64,000 bases of DNA, taken from Streptomyces sp. Ru73 (GTDB lineage Bacteria > Actinomycetota > Actinomycetes > Streptomycetales > Streptomycetaceae). The translations under genes and the position numbers were made by a program. Position 1 is the first letter of the stretch; every line of letters begins with the position of its first letter. The DNA is taken from the NCBI RefSeq assembly GCF_002920575.1, contig NZ_PQSQ01000025.1:16547-80546 (forward strand), read 5' to 3'. Below are positions 53,786 to 63,509 of the stretch, piece by piece. The notes beneath the pieces were generated by a model, which was not told the DNA's origin, made no database searches, and worked only from the letters and a program-made list of their open reading frames with translations.

Positions 53786-54793
53786 ATGCGCCGCAAGGCC
53801 AGCCTCGTCCTGCTCGCGCTCGCCGTCTTCTGCACCGCACTCGCCCCGCTGATGCGCTGGTACGCCTTCCCCCGGCTCGCCAAGATCCCGCCGAGCCAGT
53901 ACCAGACGATGGTCCTGGAGGCGAGCCCCGCCACCCTCGTCGACTACGGCACGATGAAAGCCAAGAAGGTGCCCAGGATCAGCATCGTGCAGACCCTGAA
54001 GGGCAACGTGGAAGCGGCCGACAAGGTCGAACGCACGGTCGGCCGGGACGTCGTCGTCTGGGACGCGCTCTCCTACGTGGCCGGGCCCGACGGCAAGATG
54101 GTCTCCGAGATCCCCGAGCGCTACGTCTTCGACGCCCACTCCCAGGAACCCGTGCACGCCGGCGGCGAATCCGTCGACGGCGAGCCGGTCCGCCGCGACG
54201 GCATCGAGTACAAGTGGCCCTTCCTCACAGAGAAGCGCGACTACACCTACTTCGACGCCCAGACCCGCACCTCGGCACCCATCCACTACAAGGGCACCCG
54301 CCGCTTCCACGGCCTGGACGTCTACTACTTCGAGCAGACCATCCCCTGGACCAAGGTCCCGCTCCCCAAGAAGATGCCGGTCAAGGGCGTCACCCCGGAA
54401 GCCGTCGAGAAGATGGGCACCACCCGCTGGTACACCACCAAGCGCATGTTCTGGGTGGAGCCGGTCACCGGGGCGCCCGTCAACGGCGAGGAGATCCACA
54501 AGGAAGAGCTGCGCGGCGGCGACCTGCTGCCCGGCGGCGGCAAGGTCACCGCCTTCGCCGGACACGTGAAGATGCGCGCCGACTACCTCAACGCCACGGT
54601 CGACCTGGTCTCCTCCCAGCGCACACTGGTCCTGCTGCTCACCGCCTACCTGCCGTGGGGCCTCCTCACCGCGGGCGCCGTGCTGCTGGCCCTGAGCCTG
54701 TACCTGGAGGCGCGCGGCCGACGCCCCGGCGCCGGTCGCACGATCCACGCGCCGGGGCCGGACCCGGCGCACGAACCGCTGCCGGCGCCCTGA
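53786..54793 (+). CDS. DUF3068 (PorA-family) membrane protein
   Basis: 335 aa. A membrane helix near each end (LVLLALAVFCTALAPLMRWY and VLLLTAYLPWGLLTAGAVLLALSLYL) brackets a large extracytoplasmic domain, the DUF3068 layout. The domain holds RNA- or lipid-unrelated conserved blocks such as KWPFLTEKRDYTYFDAQTR and GLDVYYFEQTIPWTKVPLP. The family is restricted to actinobacteria and is of unknown function. GGGAGGCCGCCGTC precedes the ATG. Confidence 0.85.
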   Translation: MRRKASLVLLALAVFCTALAPLMRWYAFPRLAKIPPSQYQTMVLEASPATLVDYGTMKAKKVPRISIVQTLKGNVEAADKVERTVGRDVVVWDALSYVAGPDGKMVSEIPERYVFDAHSQEPVHAGGESVDGEPVRRDGIEYKWPFLTEKRDYTYFDAQTRTSAPIHYKGTRRFHGLDVYYFEQTIPWTKVPLPKKMPVKGVTPEAVEKMGTTRWYTTKRMFWVEPVTGAPVNGEEIHKEELRGGDLLPGGGKVTAFAGHVKMRADYLNATVDLVSSQRTLVLLLTAYLPWGLLTAGAVLLALSLYLEARGRRPGAGRTIHAPGPDPAHEPLPAP

Positions 54794-54891
54794 CCGCGCG
54801 GGTTGCGCCTGTACCGCGCGGACTGTGTCCTGTTCCGGAAGCCGGGGCGCACTGGCCCGCCTTCGCACCCCTAGGAGAGCCGGTACCCCCC

Positions 54892-57648
54892 TCAGCCCCG
54901 CCGCATCCGGGCCGTCGTGTGACGCGTCGGCTCGGCCGTCGCCGGGTCCTCGGGCCACGGGTGCTTCGGATACCGGCCGCGCAGCTCCGCCCGTACGGCG
55001 CGGTAACCGTCGCGCCAGAAGGACGCGAGGTCGGCGGTGACGGCGGCCGGACGCCCGGCGGGCGACAGCAGATGCACCAGCACCGGAACCCGCCCGTCCG
55101 CCACGCGCGGCGACTCCCGCAGCCCGAACATCTCCTGCAGCTTCACCGCCAGCACCGGCTGATCACCGCCGTAGTCCACCCGGATCCGCGAGCCGCTGGG
55201 CACCTCGATGCGCTCCGGCGCCAGCTCATCGAAGCGCGCCGCCTCACCGCTCGCCCACGGCAGCAACCGCGACAGCGCCTGCCCCGCCTCGATACGCCCC
55301 AGATCGGCCCGCCGCCGCGCCCGGCCCAGCTCCGGCTCCAGCCACTCGTCCCGCCGCGCCAGCAGTGCCTCGTCCGAGACGTCCGGCCACGGCGCACCCA
55401 GCTCCCGGAACAGGAACGCCAGCCGCTCCCGGAGCGACCGCGCACCGTCCGACCAGCGCAGCAGCCCGAGCCCCTCGCTGCGCAACCCGTCGACCAGCGC
55501 CTCCCGCACGAGCGCCGGATCCGCGTCCCGCAGCGGCCGCGACACCAGCTCGATCGCGCCGAGCCGTGCCACACTCCGCGCGACCACGTCCCCGTCGGCC
55601 CAGCCGACCTCCTCTGCCTCGGCGTACAGCGCCCCCGCGGCCCGCCGCGCCGTCTCCTCGTCGATCACGGCTGCCAGCCGCACCCGCGCGGACGCCGCCG
55701 TCACCGGCCGGTCCGCCACGGCCACCGCCAGCCACCCGGCACTCCGCAGCCGCGACCCGTCGCCGGTCTCGGCGCCCGTCCCCGACGCCATGACGTACGA
55801 GCCCGCACCCCGCTTACGCGCCACCCGCTCGGGGAAGGCCAGCGCCGCCACGATCCCGGCCACGACGTCGTCGCTCTCCTCCTTCGCCGACGACGCTGCC
55901 GCTCCCGCAGCGGAACCACGGCCACCGGACGCCGCCGCTCCACCGGCCCGGGAGGACGCGCCACCGGCGGACAGCGACGAGCCCCCGCCCCGCGAGGCGC
56001 TGCCACTGGCGAACGGCGACGAGCCCCCACCCCGCGAGGCGGTGCCCGGCGACGAGTCTCCACTTCCCGAGGCGGCGCCCGGCGCGGAGCCTTGCGCCCC
56101 AGCGGACTCCGATGCGCCCCCGGAACCCGCCGTACCGGGCAGCGCAGCGGCCAGCCGCCGGGCCTCCTGCCGCCACCGCCCGGCATACGCGTCCCGCCCC
56201 CGGCGGGCGGTCCGCCACGCCTCGGCGAGATCATCGCCGTACTCCCGCGGCGGCTCCTCGCTCAGCAGCGCCACGACCTCGGCGGCCCGCCGCGCACCCA
56301 CCTGCGCCGCGCCGTCCAGCAGCGCCCGCGCCAGCCGCGGATGCAGACCGAGCCGCGCCATCCGCGACCCGCGCTCCGTCACCCGGCCGGCCGCGTCCAC
56401 CGCACCCACCGCCGTCAGCACGTCCCGCGCCGCCGCCATCGCCCCGACCGGCGGCGCGTCCAGCAGCGCCAGACCCGACGCGTCCGGATCGCCCCAGCAC
56501 GCGGCCTGCAACGCGAACGCCGTCAGATCCGCGACCTTGATCTCCGGGGACGGGAAGCGCGGCAGCCGCCCGTCCTCGCCCTCCGACCAGCAGCGGTAGA
56601 CCACACCGGGCGCCTCACGCCCGGCCCGGCCGGCCCGCTGCCGCGCCGCCGCCTGGGACGCCCGTACGGTCGTCAGCGCGCTCAGTCCCCGCGCGTGATC
56701 CATCCGCGGCTCACGGGCCAGACCGCTGTCGACCACCACCCGCACCCCGGGCACCGTCAGGCTCGACTCCGCCACCGACGTCGCCAGCACCACACGCCGC
56801 CGGTCACCCCCGCCCGCCAGCACCGCGTCCTGCACCGCCGCCGGAGCCCGGCCGTGCACCTGCAGCACCTCGACCCCGGCAGCGTCCAGCCCGGAAAGCT
56901 GCCCCGCCACCCGGGCGATCTCCCCCACACCCGGCAGGAAACACAGCACGTCCCCCTCCCGCTCGCGCAGCGCCCGCCGCACCACCGACGCGACATGCGA
57001 CAGCAGGGCCGGGTCCACCCGCATGCCGTGCGCCGGCCGCACCGGCCGCTCCGGCGGCGCCCACACCGTCTCCACCGGATGCGACACCCCCTGCGCGGCC
57101 ACGACCGGCGCGTCCCCCAGCAGCCGCGACCAGCCCTCCGCGTCCGTCGTCGCCGACGCCGCCACCAGCCGCAGCTCCGGCCGCAGTGCCGCCCGCACAT
57201 CCAGCAGGAACGCCGCCGCCGTGTCCGCGTCCAGATGCCGCTCGTGGCACTCGTCCAGTACAACGACGTCCATGCCGGGCAGTTCCTGATCACGCTGGAG
57301 CCGCTGGAGCAAAACGCCCGTCGTCACCACCTCCACGACGGTGCGCGCCCCCACCGCGCGCTCCCCGCGCACGGTGAAGCCCACCCGCTCACCCACGCAC
57401 TCCCCGAGCAGCCACGCCATCCGCCGGGCCGCTGCGCGCGCCGCGATCCGCCGCGGCTCCGCGACGACCACCCTGCGTACGGGCGCACCGTCCACCGTCA
57501 GACCCGCCAGCGCCAGCGGTACGAGCGTGGTCTTGCCGGTACCCGGAGGCGCGCACAGGACGGCGGTCCCGGCGCCCTCCAGCGCCTCCTGGAGCGCGGG
57601 CACCGCGGACCGTACGGGCAGGGCATCGAGTTCAGTACGGCGGATCAC
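54892..57648 (-). CDS. hrpB: ATP-dependent RNA helicase HrpB with low-complexity insertion
   Basis: 918 aa from GTG 57648. DEAH-box helicase: Walker A APPGTGKTT (about 33-41), DECH motif VVLDECHERHLD, SATTD motif, then QRAGRAGREAPGVVYR, the second ATPase half. The HrpB-specific C-terminal domain (ELVSRPLRDADPAL, PLLPWA-type block RLLPWASGEA, QEMFGLRESPRV) is intact. Between them about 95 residues (500-594) of Ser/Gly/Ala repeats such as SRGGGSS are inserted; E. coli HrpB lacks this. It is oriented against DUF3068 and followed by no strong terminator. The RNA target is unknown. Confidence 0.9.
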   Translation of the reverse strand: MIRRTELDALPVRSAVPALQEALEGAGTAVLCAPPGTGKTTLVPLALAGLTVDGAPVRRVVVAEPRRIAARAAARRMAWLLGECVGERVGFTVRGERAVGARTVVEVVTTGVLLQRLQRDQELPGMDVVVLDECHERHLDADTAAAFLLDVRAALRPELRLVAASATTDAEGWSRLLGDAPVVAAQGVSHPVETVWAPPERPVRPAHGMRVDPALLSHVASVVRRALREREGDVLCFLPGVGEIARVAGQLSGLDAAGVEVLQVHGRAPAAVQDAVLAGGGDRRRVVLATSVAESSLTVPGVRVVVDSGLAREPRMDHARGLSALTTVRASQAAARQRAGRAGREAPGVVYRCWSEGEDGRLPRFPSPEIKVADLTAFALQAACWGDPDASGLALLDAPPVGAMAAARDVLTAVGAVDAAGRVTERGSRMARLGLHPRLARALLDGAAQVGARRAAEVVALLSEEPPREYGDDLAEAWRTARRGRDAYAGRWRQEARRLAAALPGTAGSGGASESAGAQGSAPGAASGSGDSSPGTASRGGGSSPFASGSASRGGGSSLSAGGASSRAGGAAASGGRGSAAGAAASSAKEESDDVVAGIVAALAFPERVARKRGAGSYVMASGTGAETGDGSRLRSAGWLAVAVADRPVTAASARVRLAAVIDEETARRAAGALYAEAEEVGWADGDVVARSVARLGAIELVSRPLRDADPALVREALVDGLRSEGLGLLRWSDGARSLRERLAFLFRELGAPWPDVSDEALLARRDEWLEPELGRARRRADLGRIEAGQALSRLLPWASGEAARFDELAPERIEVPSGSRIRVDYGGDQPVLAVKLQEMFGLRESPRVADGRVPVLVHLLSPAGRPAAVTADLASFWRDGYRAVRAELRGRYPKHPWPEDPATAEPTRHTTARMRRG

Positions 57649-57726
57649 CCGCCCAGTGTCTCGTGGGGACGCGAGCCGCCCGTCCGGTGGGGACGCCCTG
57701 CGCCCCACTTCACTGCCCGGCGGCGG

Positions 57727-57828
57727 TGCTCTCCTACGGGTAGCGACTGCTCGGCGTGAGTGCTCTCCTACGGGGCGCGACTGCCCGGTCGGAGTGCTCT
57801 CCTACGGCCCCGTGTCAGCGCTCGCTTA
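57727..57828. repeat. 34-bp tandem repeat between hrpB and the methyltransferase gene
   Basis: TGCTCTCCTACGG recurs at 57727, 57761 and 57795 (period 34) and in a weaker form at 57819. Units 1 and 2 also share GCGACTGC and CGG. The array fills the 177-base gap and touches the methyltransferase stop. Confidence 0.85.
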
Positions 57829-58719
57829 CGGGTCCCGCCGGCACACGAAGATCGCCGTACCCGGGATCAGGCCGCCCCGCAGTGGCGACCAGCCACCCCA
57901 CTCCTGGGTGTTCCACGCCGGCCACTCCGGCTCCACCAGGTCCTCCAGCCGGAAGCCCGCGGCCACCACGTCCCGCACGCGATCGCCCAGAGTGCGGTGG
58001 TGCTCCACGTACACCGCCTCGCCCCGCTCGTCCTGCTCCACGTAGGGCACGCGGTCGAAGTAGGAGGCGGCGACCGACAGCCCCTCGGGGCCGGGCTCGT
58101 CGGGGAAGGCCCAGCGGATGGGATGCGTCACAGAGAAGACCCAACGGCCACCCGGCCGCAGCACCCGGTGCACCTCACGGAAGACCCGCACCGGATCGGC
58201 CACGAAGGGCACCGCCCCGTACGCCGAGCACGCCAGATCGAAACTGCCGTCCGCGAACGGCAGCACCCCGGCGTCCGCCTCCACCAGCGCCACCTCGGGG
58301 ACCCCGGTGCCCTGCGCCTGAATGTCCGCACCGATCCGCAGGGCGTGCTGCAACTGCCGGTGCGAGAGGTCCAGCGCCACCGGATGCGCGCCCTGGGCCG
58401 CCAGCCAGCGGGAACACTGCGCCGCACCCGCGCCGATCTCCAGCACCCGGCGGCCCTTCAGCTCGGCCGCCGGCCCCAGCAGCCCGGCCTCCGCCTCGTC
58501 CAGCCCCTCCGGCCCCCAGATGAAGCGGTCGTCCCCCAGGAACGCGCCGTGCTCGCTCTGGTACTCATCGGCGTTGCGGTCCCACCAGCCGCGGCTGGCC
58601 CGGCTGCTCTCCGCCTCCCCGGCGCTGCGGCGTACGGCCACGGAGTCGTCGTCCGGGTCTCCGGGGCCCGCCCCGGCTCCTGTGGCGGCAGTGGCTGAGG
58701 AGTCGTCGTGTTGGTTCAT
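57826..58719 (-). CDS. Class I SAM-dependent methyltransferase
   Basis: 297 aa. An acidic Ser/Ala-rich N-terminus of about 45 residues precedes SRGWWDRNADEYQSEHG; motif I is VLEIGAGAAQCSRWL, then VALDLS, and FDLACSAYGAVPFVADP with VLRPGGRWVFSVTHPI, the Methyltransf_11 pattern. The substrate is unknown. It diverges from rpsA across a 421-base gap. Confidence 0.85.
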   Translation of the reverse strand: MNQHDDSSATAATGAGAGPGDPDDDSVAVRRSAGEAESSRASRGWWDRNADEYQSEHGAFLGDDRFIWGPEGLDEAEAGLLGPAAELKGRRVLEIGAGAAQCSRWLAAQGAHPVALDLSHRQLQHALRIGADIQAQGTGVPEVALVEADAGVLPFADGSFDLACSAYGAVPFVADPVRVFREVHRVLRPGGRWVFSVTHPIRWAFPDEPGPEGLSVAASYFDRVPYVEQDERGEAVYVEHHRTLGDRVRDVVAAGFRLEDLVEPEWPAWNTQEWGGWSPLRGGLIPGTAIFVCRRDP

Positions 58720-58904
58720 CGCGCCCGTCGTCGTATTCTTCGTCGAAGCTTGTAGTTCCTGAGGTTCGCGGGGCCGCTGGTAGCAGCCCTGCGATGGATC
58801 TTCGCCAGGCCCTCGTGGCCTGCGACGGCAAGGCTGTGCGGCTCTCTCGTGCCCGGCGCGTGCCGGTTATGGGGCGATCCGCCCGCGGTGTGCGCCTTCG
58901 CGCA

Positions 58905-58933
58905 TTGACCCTGTCCGGCTGCCCCCGTATGCT
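58905..58933 (+). promoter_or_regulatory. rpsA promoter (vegetative sigma type)
   Basis: TTGACC (58905-58910), a 17-base spacer and TATGCT (58928-58933) form a near-consensus HrdB-type promoter. The mRNA would have a leader of about 200 bases before rpsA. The remainder of the 421-base gap (58720-59140) contains no gene; the leader may carry autoregulation, but I see no defined fold. Confidence 0.8.
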
Positions 58934-59140
58934 ACAAGTTGCGCTGCGGGCCTGCGCACCTCAGACGGAGCAGGTCGCGCTCGCATCTGTTGCATGTCCC
59001 CTCGGTTTCGAGGCGCTGACCGGATTCTCCGGAGTTCCGGAGGGCGCGCCTCATTGCTGTCCGACTTCTGCAGAAGCGATAAAGGCTCTCGGCGTAGCAG
59101 TACCTACGACTTCAATGTCCGTACCGGAGCCCTTTCCCAC

Positions 59141-60649
59141 ATGACGAGCAGCACCGAGACCACCGCCACCACCCCGCAGGTAGCGGTCAACGACATCGGT
59201 AACGAGGAAGCCTTCCTCGCCGCGATCGACGAGACGATCAAGTACTTCAACGACGGCGACATCGTCGACGGCGTCATCGTGAAGGTCGACCGGGACGAGG
59301 TCCTGCTCGACATCGGTTACAAGACCGAAGGCGTCATCCCGAGCCGCGAGCTCTCCATCAAGCACGACGTCGACCCGAACGAGGTCGTCGCGGTTGGTGA
59401 CGAGATCGAGGCCCTGGTTCTCCAGAAGGAGGACAAGGAAGGCCGCCTGATCCTCTCGAAGAAGCGCGCCCAGTACGAGCGTGCCTGGGGCACCATCGAG
59501 AAGATCAAGGAAGAGGACGGGATCGTCACCGGTACCGTCATCGAGGTCGTCAAGGGTGGTCTCATCCTCGACATCGGCCTCCGCGGCTTCCTCCCCGCCT
59601 CCCTGGTCGAGATGCGCCGCGTCCGCGACCTGCAGCCCTACGTGGGCAAGGAGCTCGAGGCCAAGATCATCGAGCTGGACAAGAACCGCAACAACGTGGT
59701 CCTGTCCCGCCGTGCCTGGCTGGAGCAGACCCAGAGCGAGGTCCGCCAGACCTTCCTCACCACCCTCCAGAAGGGCCAGGTGCGCTCCGGCGTCGTCTCC
59801 TCCATCGTCAACTTCGGTGCCTTCGTGGACCTGGGTGGCGTCGACGGTCTGGTCCACGTCTCCGAGCTGTCCTGGAAGCACATCGACCACCCGTCCGAGG
59901 TCGTCGAGGTCGGCCAGGAGGTCACGGTCGAGGTCCTGGACGTCGACATGGACCGCGAGCGCGTGTCCCTGTCGCTCAAGGCGACCCAGGAAGACCCGTG
60001 GCAGCAGTTCGCCCGGACCCACCAGATCGGTCAGGTCGTCCCGGGTAAGGTCACCAAGCTCGTTCCGTTCGGTGCGTTCGTCCGCGTCGACGAGGGCATC
60101 GAGGGCCTGGTCCACATCTCCGAGCTGGCCGAGCGCCACGTGGAGATCCCGGAGCAGGTCGTCCAGGTCAACGACGAGATCTTCGTCAAGGTCATCGACA
60201 TCGACCTGGAGCGCCGCCGCATCAGCCTCTCGCTGAAGCAGGCCAACGAGTCCTTCGGTGTCGACCCGACGGCGGTCGAGTTCGACCCGACCCTGTACGG
60301 CATGGCCGCGTCCTACGACGACCAGGGCAACTACATCTACCCCGAGGGCTTCGACCCCGAGACCAACGACTGGCTGCCCGGCTACGAGGCCCAGCGCGAG
60401 GCCTGGGAGCAGCAGTACGCCGAGGCCCAGCAGCGCTTCGAGCAGCACCAGGCGCAGGTCATCAAGTCCCGCGAGGCCGACGAGCAGGCCGCGGCCGAGG
60501 GCGCTGCGGCGCCGGCGACCGGTGGCCAGGGCGGCGGCAACGTCTCCGGTGGCTCGTACAGCTCGGAGTCGGCGGACAACTCCGGCGCCCTGGCGTCGGA
60601 CGAGGCGCTGGCCGCGCTCCGCGAGAAGCTGGCCGGCGGCCAGAGCTGA
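59141..60649 (+). CDS. rpsA: 30S ribosomal protein S1
   Basis: 502 aa. Four S1 RNA-binding domains follow each other (about 38-105, 122-188, 208-276, 293-361), e.g. GVIVKVDRDEVLLDIGYKTEGVIPSREL and SGVVSSIVNFGAFVDLGGVDGLVHVSELSW. The acidic, Gln-rich tail ends SDEALAALREKLAGG, as in other actinobacterial S1. It binds mRNA on the small subunit and aids initiation. GGAG lies 11 bases before the ATG, farther than usual. Codon use is the strictest in the window, fitting a highly expressed gene. Confidence 0.97.
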   Translation: MTSSTETTATTPQVAVNDIGNEEAFLAAIDETIKYFNDGDIVDGVIVKVDRDEVLLDIGYKTEGVIPSRELSIKHDVDPNEVVAVGDEIEALVLQKEDKEGRLILSKKRAQYERAWGTIEKIKEEDGIVTGTVIEVVKGGLILDIGLRGFLPASLVEMRRVRDLQPYVGKELEAKIIELDKNRNNVVLSRRAWLEQTQSEVRQTFLTTLQKGQVRSGVVSSIVNFGAFVDLGGVDGLVHVSELSWKHIDHPSEVVEVGQEVTVEVLDVDMDRERVSLSLKATQEDPWQQFARTHQIGQVVPGKVTKLVPFGAFVRVDEGIEGLVHISELAERHVEIPEQVVQVNDEIFVKVIDIDLERRRISLSLKQANESFGVDPTAVEFDPTLYGMAASYDDQGNYIYPEGFDPETNDWLPGYEAQREAWEQQYAEAQQRFEQHQAQVIKSREADEQAAAEGAAAPATGGQGGGNVSGGSYSSESADNSGALASDEALAALREKLAGGQS

Positions 60650-60691
60650 AACGCTCCCCGCTGACTAGCGCCACGCGCTAGCCGATAGCGA

Positions 60692-60724
60692 CGAAGGCCC
60701 GTCCCCTTTGGGGGCGGGCCTTCG
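60692..60724 (+). terminator. rpsA terminator
   Basis: CGAAGGCCCGTCCCC pairs with GGGGGCGGGCCTTCG-like right arm across a TTT loop; a smaller CTAGCGC/GCGCTAG hairpin (60665-60681) precedes it. The following gap (to 61114) is G-rich with no gene. Confidence 0.92.
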
Positions 60725-61114
60725 TGCTGTTCGGCTGTTCGTTCGGGCCTTGGGGGGGAGGGCGGTGTTGGCCTGTGGGGCTGGGGGGTGCGCGGGGAGG
60801 GCGAGTGGGGGCGGGTACTGGTGATGGGGTGTGATCTGTTGGTTCGGACCCGTTCGCTTTCCTTTGGTTTGGCCCCGGTTCGTTTTGGCTCGACTCGTGA
60901 GCGATGGCTGCCCAACTCGGTACATGGCTGACGGGTGGGGAGCGTCCGCCGGAGCCAGGTCAGACGATCCGCGAACGATTCGCCGGAGCACGGTTGACGA
61001 GGCACACCGCGCGAGCCTTCGTGGCCGACGTGGGCACCCGCGGTGCGCGGACCGGGGAATGCGCGCGCCCCGCGCCGCGTTGTGCCGGGCGGACATCGAG
61101 GAGGAGCGGTCACT

Positions 61115-62068
61115 GTGTTGGATCCCCAGGGTTTGTACGAATGGGAGCCGAGTGGGCTCGCGGCGGTCGACGCCATCGCCTCCCGCGACTCCGCCGGGCT
61201 GGTGCTGCTGTACCACCTGGACGGCTACATCGACGCCGGTGAGACCGGTGACCAGATCGTCGAGACCCTCCTGGACGGGCTGCCGCACGAGGTCGTCGCC
61301 CGCTTCGACCACGACCGGCTCGTGGACTACCGCGCGCGCCGCCCGATGCTCACCTTCGACCGCGGCAGCTGGACCTCGTACGAGACGCCCAGCATCGAAC
61401 TCCGTCTGGTCCGCGACGCCACCGACGCGCCGTTCCTGCTGCTCTCCGGCCCCGAGCCGGACGTGGAGTGGGAACGCTTCACCGCGGCCGTACGCGAGAT
61501 GGTCGAGCGGCTGAACGTACGCCTCTCCGTGAGCTTCCACGGCATCCCGATGGGCGTTCCGCACACCCGCCCCGTCGGGATCACGCCGCACGGCAACCGC
61601 ACCGACCTGACCCCGGGCCACCGGGACCTGTTCGAACAGGCGCAGGTCCCCGGCAGCGTCGAGGCACTGATCGAATACCGGCTCGCGGAAGCCGGACACG
61701 ACGTACTGGGCGTCGCCGCCCACGTACCCCACTACGTCGCGCGCTCCGCCTACCCGGACGCCGCACTGACCGCGCTCGAAGCGGTCACCGCAGCGACCGG
61801 CCTGGTCCTCCCTGGGGCCGCACACACGCTCCGCACTGAAGCGCTGCGCACCCAGGAAGAGATCGAGCGGCAGATCTCGGAGGGCGACGAGGAACTGGTC
61901 GCGCTGGTCAGCGGCCTTGAGCACCAGTACGACGCGGTGGCCGGCGCCGAAACGCGCGGCAACCTCGTGGCCGAGCCCGCCGAACTCCCCTCCGCCGAAG
62001 AGATCGGCCGCGAACTGGAAGCCTTCCTTGCCGACCGCGAGCGCGACCTGGGGGAGGGCAGCGCCTGA
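61115..62068 (+). CDS. PAC2-family protein (proteasome-assembly-chaperone-like)
   Basis: 317 aa from GTG 61115, chosen for GAGGAGCGGTCACT directly upstream; an earlier in-frame start at 61043 lacks a ribosome site. The fold is that of actinobacterial PAC2/DUF75 proteins: [57 protein letters not shown] and [19 protein letters not shown]. These are trimer-forming relatives of eukaryotic proteasome assembly chaperones, with no proven role in bacteria. A helical acidic tail ends the protein. Confidence 0.88.
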   Translation: MLDPQGLYEWEPSGLAAVDAIASRDSAGLVLLYHLDGYIDAGETGDQIVETLLDGLPHEVVARFDHDRLVDYRARRPMLTFDRGSWTSYETPSIELRLVRDATDAPFLLLSGPEPDVEWERFTAAVREMVERLNVRLSVSFHGIPMGVPHTRPVGITPHGNRTDLTPGHRDLFEQAQVPGSVEALIEYRLAEAGHDVLGVAAHVPHYVARSAYPDAALTALEAVTAATGLVLPGAAHTLRTEALRTQEEIERQISEGDEELVALVSGLEHQYDAVAGAETRGNLVAEPAELPSAEEIGRELEAFLADRERDLGEGSA

Positions 62069-62190
62069 GGGCGCGTGGATGCTCAGGAGCGCTTTCGCAG
62101 CCAAGGGGCTTACGCGTTCGCGCCGGCTTGCAAGGACCGGCGTGTGGTCGGCTCTGTGCGCCGGCTCGAGCGCCGTATAGCGTGGGGCAC

Positions 62191-62781
62191 ATGGTGAAGG
62201 TGGGGCTCACAGGCGGTATCGGCGCGGGCAAGAGCGAGGTCTCGCGGCTGCTCGCGTCGTACGGTGCCGTGATCGTGGACGCGGACAAGATCGCACGAGA
62301 GGTCGTCGAACCGGGAACACCCGGCCTGGCGGCCGTCGTCGAAGAGTTCGGTCCGGACGTACTCACTCCGGAAGGCACCCTGGACCGGCCGAAGCTGGGT
62401 GCCCTCGTCTTCGCGGACCCCGACAAGCTGAAGGCGCTCAACGCCATCGTGCACCCCCTCGTCGGCGCCCGCTCCGCCGAACTGGAGGCCGCGGCCGGCG
62501 AGGACGCGGTGGTCGTCCACGACGTGCCCCTGCTGACCGAGAACGGTCTCGCGCCCCTGTACGACATGATCGTCGTGGTCGACGCCTCTCCCGAGACGCA
62601 GCTACGGCGCCTGGTGGAGCTGCGCGGCATGACCGAGGACGAGGCCACGTCCCGTATGAAGGCGCAGGCTGACCGGGAACAGCGGCTCGCGATCGCGGAC
62701 CTCGTCATCGACAACGACGGCCCGCTGGAAGCCCTGGAGCCGCAGGTACGCGAGGTCTGGGAGCGGCTGCGGACCCGCTGA
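62191..62781 (+). CDS. coaE: Dephospho-CoA kinase
   Basis: 196 aa. The last step of CoA synthesis, ATP-dependent 3'-phosphorylation of dephospho-Co[15 protein letters not shown] is the P-loop; [18 protein letters not shown] and [13 protein letters not shown] are the family blocks, and [19 protein letters not shown] the C-terminal one. The ATG at 62191 follows GGGGCAC; TATAGC at 62176 may be the -10 element. It lies 122 bases after the PAC2 gene. Confidence 0.95.
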   Translation: MVKVGLTGGIGAGKSEVSRLLASYGAVIVDADKIAREVVEPGTPGLAAVVEEFGPDVLTPEGTLDRPKLGALVFADPDKLKALNAIVHPLVGARSAELEAAAGEDAVVVHDVPLLTENGLAPLYDMIVVVDASPETQLRRLVELRGMTEDEATSRMKAQADREQRLAIADLVIDNDGPLEALEPQVREVWERLRTR

Positions 62782-62803
62782 GGCCGGGCAGTAACCTCAG
62801 GCC

Positions 62804-63193
62804 ATGACTGCTACCGATCTTGGCCCTGCTACTGATCTTGGCCCAGCGTCCTTTGTCGTCAACATCCCCGGTGTCCCGGACGCCGAACTGGAGCCCGAGC
62901 CTCTGGAGCCGGACCAGATCGTCTCCGGCAACCCGGTCGTCACCGGCAAGGTGTTCTGGGAATCCCCGGACGGCAAGCAGGTCCGCGGCATCTGGCAGAT
63001 CACCCCGGGCGTCGTGACGGACGTCGAGGCCAACGAACTGTTCGTGGTCGTGTCCGGCCGCGCCACCATCGAGGTCGAGGGCGGCCCGGTACTCGAGGTG
63101 GGCCCGGGCGACGCCTGCTTCCTGCGCGAGGGCGACCGGACCCGCTGGACGGTGCACGAGACGCTGCGGAAGGCGTACCACATCAGCCTGTAG
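62804..63193 (+). CDS. Small cupin (Cupin_3/DUF861-type)
   Basis: 129 aa. SGNPVVTGKVFWESPDGKQVRGIWQITPGVV, ELFVVVSGRATIEVEGG and LEVGPGDACFLREGDRTRWTVHETLRKAYHI form one cupin barrel of the DUF861 type, in which the metal ligands are largely lost. The N-terminus contains a doubled ATDLGP from an 18-base direct duplication. The enzyme activity, if any, is unknown. It starts 22 bases after coaE and is probably co-transcribed. Confidence 0.82.
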   Translation: MTATDLGPATDLGPASFVVNIPGVPDAELEPEPLEPDQIVSGNPVVTGKVFWESPDGKQVRGIWQITPGVVTDVEANELFVVVSGRATIEVEGGPVLEVGPGDACFLREGDRTRWTVHETLRKAYHISL

Positions 63194-63207
63194 GGCGGTG
63201 GGGGAAG

Positions 63208-63257
63208 GAAGGCGGCCGGGTGCTCAGGCCCTCAGGCCCCTCAGTCCCCCGGCCTTC
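63208..63257 (+). terminator. Hairpin after the small cupin gene
   Basis: GAAGGC-GG-CCGGG (63208-63220) pairs with CCCGGCCTTC (63248-63257) with a 2-base bulge and a 27-base loop. Confidence 0.6.
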
Positions 63258-63458
63258 GGCGGTCTGACGACGGCTCTGTCGTCGAAGGGGTGCCTCCGGC
63301 CGGGGAATGCGGTGAAGGCCGGGCTTGTTGAGACGTACGTAGCGACCGGGCGGTCGGCACGTCGGGCTGCCCGCAGGCGGGTGAACCGTCTGGCTGTGGC
63401 TGCTGCCGCAAAAGGGCAGTCGCCTGTACGTGGTGGCCGGCGCCTCCACCGGGCGAGC

Positions 63459-63491
63459 TGCCCGTACGTATGAGGTGAGTTGCCCGTACGT
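63459..63491 (+). repeat. Paired TGCCCGTACGT elements before the TPR gene
   Basis: TGCCCGTACGT occurs at 63459 and 63481, 22 bases (two helical turns) apart, directly upstream of the TPR gene in a 316-base gap (63194-63509). The gap also has TACGTA at 63336 and CTGTACGTGG at 63424. Similar elements occur upstream of the 5'-nucleotidase gene at 33001. Confidence 0.65.
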
Positions 63492-63509
63492 GTCGGAGAG
63501 GAGACGGCC

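Noticed and set aside
58794..59144. 116-codon frame upstream of rpsA
   Set aside because: It covers the rpsA promoter and leader, has ordinary leader composition and no family motif.
60725..61114. Small gene in the rpsA-PAC2 gap
   Set aside because: Frames there lack ribosome sites and codon bias; the region is G-run-rich leader sequence.
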